A stretch of 8,101 nucleotides of DNA from DASYHS01 sp035998295 (GTDB taxonomy: Bacteria > Pseudomonadota > Alphaproteobacteria > Azospirillales > Azospirillaceae), in contig NZ_DASYHS010000170.1 of the NCBI RefSeq assembly GCF_035998295.1, forward strand, positions 1 through 8,101, written 5' to 3'. The position numbers and the translations under genes are program-made. This document shows positions 6,755 through 8,101 of this stretch, one piece after another; within the stretch, counting starts at the first letter, position 1; each line of letters opens with the position of its first letter. The notes under the pieces were generated by a model. It was not told the origin of the DNA, did no database searches, and saw only the letters and a program-made list of their open reading frames with translations.

Positions 6755-6769
6755 CACGTGAGTTGTCCG
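6751..6769 (+). repeat. Inner copy of the left-end motif
   Basis: GTAACACGTGAGTTGTCCG repeats the core of the outer left end (CTAACAAGTCAAGTTGTCCG at 6725-6744), offset by 25-26 bases. It is probably a second transposase binding site on the same face of the helix as a site about 2.4 turns away. It also holds the TAA that ends the hybrid GST reading frame. Confidence 0.6.
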
Positions 6770-6776
6770 CTTCGTT

Positions 6777-6818
6777 CACGATCCGGTCCGGGGGGCATGC
6801 CCCCCGGACCGGATCGTG
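6777..6818. repeat. Perfect 42-bp palindrome beyond the transposase stop
   Basis: Every base from 6777 to 6818 pairs with its partner around the centre CATG, with no mismatch: the arm is CACGATCCGGTCCGGGGGGC. It lies 15 bases past the transposase stop (minus strand). In RNA it would make a very stable stem of about 19 pairs in either direction. No T-run follows on either strand, so it is not a standard intrinsic terminator, but it could block read-through or protect the 3' end of the transposase mRNA. It could also stop transcripts coming from the GST side. Confidence 0.85.
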
Positions 6819-6833
6819 CGGCGTGGAAGCGTG

Positions 6834-8015
6834 TCACGCCGCCTGGGTTTGGACGGCCCGCGCAGCGCCGTCGGGGCCGTAGCGGCCGATGCAGCGCGGC
6901 CCATAGAACAGGGCCAGCGTGCTGTCGTCGTACTGGCGCACCTGGACCGTGGCCTTGACGAAATGCGGCCGCAGCGGGCTCGGCTCGATCTGCAGCCTGA
7001 GCCGGCCGAAGGTCACGGTGTTGTCGTTGCCGACCACCCGGTCCTCCTGGTGGCACAGGATCTCGTCCAGCTCGCCACCAGCCCACGATACCAGCGCCGT
7101 GCCCGGCTCGGCCGCGTCCACCGCGAAGCGCCGGTTGTGCGCCGGCAGGTAGACCTCCGCCAGGAACCGGTTGGCAGCATCCATGGTCGTGATGCCGGCA
7201 TCGGCCAGTTCCTTGACCAGGCGGTCCTGTAGCGTGCCGAACATCCGCTCCGAGCGGCCCCGCGCCTCCGGCGAATAGGCGGCGATGTGGCGGATGCCCA
7301 GCTGCTTCAAGGCACGGCCGACCTGGGTCAGGTGGTGGCGGTCGACCGACTCGCCGGCCTTGGGCGTGTGGAAGTAGTGGCTGCCCCGGTCGGTATAGAG
7401 CGAGCAGAACAGGCCGTGCCTCTCGATCGTCTCCCGCAACCCCCGGAAGCTCGAGGCCGTGCCCTCCTCCTCGACCAGGAAGGCCGAGTAGATCTCGCTG
7501 GTCGCGTCGTCCAGGGTCACGATCAGGTCGACCTGGCGCCCGAGCGCCGGCAGCCACAGGTGCTGCGAGCCGTCCTGGTGCAGCATCAGCCCCGGCAGCG
7601 GCTTGCGCGGCCGCCGCTTGCGATGCGCCGAGCGCCTGGGCGCCGGCCGTATCAGGCCAGAGGCGTGCAGCACGCTCTTGGTCCAGCCGTAGCTCGCCGT
7701 CAGCCCATGCTTCTCCTGCGCCCGCTCATGGAAGTGCTTCACCGTCCACCCTCTGTAGCGATCCCGATACAACGACACCACCCGCTCGACCTCGTCCACC
7801 GCGATCCGGTGCGCGCTCGCCTTGCCCAGCCGACGGTCCAGCAGACCGTCCGGCCCCTCCTCCGCGTAGCGCTGGCGCTGGCGCAAGAACGTCCGCTCCG
7901 AAACCCCCAGCCACTCCGCCGCCTCCGTCGCGCTCAGCCGCCCGCGACGGAACCGATCGTGGATCTCCTCGAATTTCATCTCCTGTAGTCCCTGCAGCAC
8001 CTCCGTCCGCCTCAT
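6834..8015 (-). CDS. DDE transposase, ISNCY (IS1202-like) family
   Basis: The enzyme (393 aa) cuts and joins the ends of its insertion sequence. A helix-turn-helix at about residues 28-50 (ATEAAEWLGVSERTF) should bind the end repeats. A second DNA-binding segment and a basic linker RRSAHRKRRPRKP (128-140) follow. The integrase-type catalytic core has D148 in HQDGS, D209 in YTDRGSHYF and E256 in ARGRSERMF, with 46 residues between the last two, longer than the 35 of many relatives. The reading frame is intact with all three acidic residues, so the element may be active. The ATG at 8015 was chosen for the family-typical MRRTEVLQGL start and a GGGGGCGGAG run directly upstream; ATG 8027 and TTG 8033 lack a ribosome site. 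Its promoter probably lies in the right end, letting the transposase repress itself. The family name is from memory and could be refined. Confidence 0.88.
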   Translation of the reverse strand: MRRTEVLQGLQEMKFEEIHDRFRRGRLSATEAAEWLGVSERTFLRQRQRYAEEGPDGLLDRRLGKASAHRIAVDEVERVVSLYRDRYRGWTVKHFHERAQEKHGLTASYGWTKSVLHASGLIRPAPRRSAHRKRRPRKPLPGLMLHQDGSQHLWLPALGRQVDLIVTLDDATSEIYSAFLVEEEGTASSFRGLRETIERHGLFCSLYTDRGSHYFHTPKAGESVDRHHLTQVGRALKQLGIRHIAAYSPEARGRSERMFGTLQDRLVKELADAGITTMDAANRFLAEVYLPAHNRRFAVDAAEPGTALVSWAGGELDEILCHQEDRVVGNDNTVTFGRLRLQIEPSPLRPHFVKATVQVRQYDDSTLALFYGPRCIGRYGPDGAARAVQTQAA

Positions 8016-8042
8016 CTCCGCCCCCATAACCAAGCTGGAGCG

Positions 8043-8071
8043 ATTCTAAGATCGGACAGATCACTTGCTAC
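8043..8071 (-). promoter_or_regulatory. Candidate transposase promoter overlapping the right-end inner repeat
   Basis: On the minus strand TAGAAT (8048-8043) is a good -10 match, 28 bases before the ATG at 8015. At 17-base spacing the -35 is GTAGCA (8071-8066), only three of six matches, and it lies inside the inner end repeat. Transposase bound there would block its own promoter, a common limit on insertion sequences. The -35 is weak, so this is tentative. Confidence 0.35.
8053..8071 (-). repeat. Inner copy of the right-end motif
   Basis: Read on the minus strand, GTAGCAAGTGATCTGTCCG repeats the outer right end (GTAACACGTCATGTGTCCG), offset by 25 bases, mirroring the doubled left end. It is probably a second transposase contact. 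Confidence 0.55.
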
Positions 8072-8076
8072 ATACC

Positions 8077-8101
8077 CCGGACACATGACGTGTTACCGAC
8101 A
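8077..8101 (-). repeat. Right terminal inverted repeat of the insertion sequence
   Basis: On the minus strand it starts TGTCGGTAACACGTCATG and ends TGTCCGG, the mate of the left end at 6720. The window stops at its outermost base. Confidence 0.85.

Larger units (their letters stand above)
6720..8101 (-). mobile_element. Complete insertion sequence, ISNCY (IS1202-like) type, 1382 bp
   Basis: The element runs from TGTCGCTAACAAGTCAAG at 6720 to the complementary end whose minus strand reads TGTCGGTAACACGTCATG from 8101. The ends align over about 25 bp with three mismatches and a one-base gap. One long minus-strand transposase gene fills most of it. The left end lies in frame inside the GST gene, which confirms the boundary independently. 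The right end is the last base of the window, so the target duplication and the rest of the GST cannot be seen. Each end has a second internal copy of the terminal motif. The family name rests on my recognition of the transposase, not on a search; an IS481-like relative is the main alternative. Confidence 0.85.

Noticed and set aside
7287..7988. 233-codon plus-strand frame inside the insertion sequence
   Set aside because: It is the reverse of the transposase gene; low-complexity Leu/Arg/Pro sequence without domains.
1..8101. CRISPR array, tRNA, rRNA, toxin-antitoxin or phage-defence genes
   Set aside because: I saw no spaced repeats of CRISPR type, no cloverleaf sequence and no coding region with defence-like motifs.

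Overview
The window is a stretch of very GC-rich bacterial chromosome. Codons end mostly in G or C, and Shine-Dalgarno sites are GGAG/GAGG-like. An aerobic-type two-gene indolepyruvate oxidoreductase and a short MocR-type regulator also fit an alphaproteobacterium, perhaps of the Rhodospirillales/Rhizobiales kind. That placement is inference from gene style; no rRNA or other taxonomic marker is present.

Layout from left to right on the + strand unless stated. (1) 2-148 is the tail of an AraC-family regulator cut by the window edge. (2) 149-398 is a control region: a weak hairpin, an AT-rich island with a -35-like TTGACT and inverted GCAT/ATGC elements, a leader hairpin and a clear ribosome binding site. 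(3) 399-4114 is the two-gene operon iorA-iorB. It encodes a thiamine-diphosphate/[4Fe-4S] 2-oxoacid:ferredoxin oxidoreductase that should oxidatively decarboxylate aryl-pyruvates (indolepyruvate, phenylpyruvate) to aryl-acetyl-CoAs. IorB carries an extra C-terminal domain normally seen at the end of the fused single-chain enzymes. (4) On the minus strand, 4649-4068 encodes a DinB-fold metal protein that converges on iorB and overlaps its last 47 bases. (5) A 71-base divergent promoter region leads to a MocR/GntR-PLP regulator (4721-6076). (6) A 153-base intergenic region with two inverted repeats precedes a glutathione S-transferase gene (from 6230). (7) That gene is cut after about 163 codons by a complete insertion sequence, 6720-8101. 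The element has a minus-strand DDE transposase of the ISNCY (IS1202-like) type and imperfect terminal inverted repeats, each backed by a second copy of the same motif about 25 bp inside. A perfect 42-bp palindrome lies between the left end and the transposase stop. The window ends on the last base of the element.

How the genes may work together: iorAB is a self-contained catabolic module for aromatic amino acids, possibly controlled by the neighbouring AraC protein. The DinB gene, the MocR regulator and the GST may be a small separate regulon. A CATTG...GCAAT element appears both at the MocR start and upstream of the GST, which suggests (without proof) that the MocR protein controls both. The GST looks inactivated by the insertion sequence, which has also put a strong hairpin and a transposase gene where the GST C-terminus should be.

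I did not find a convincing undescribed multi-gene system. The best leads are the unusual cysteine layout of IorA with the extended IorB, the candidate MocR operators, and the doubled ends plus long palindrome of the insertion sequence.
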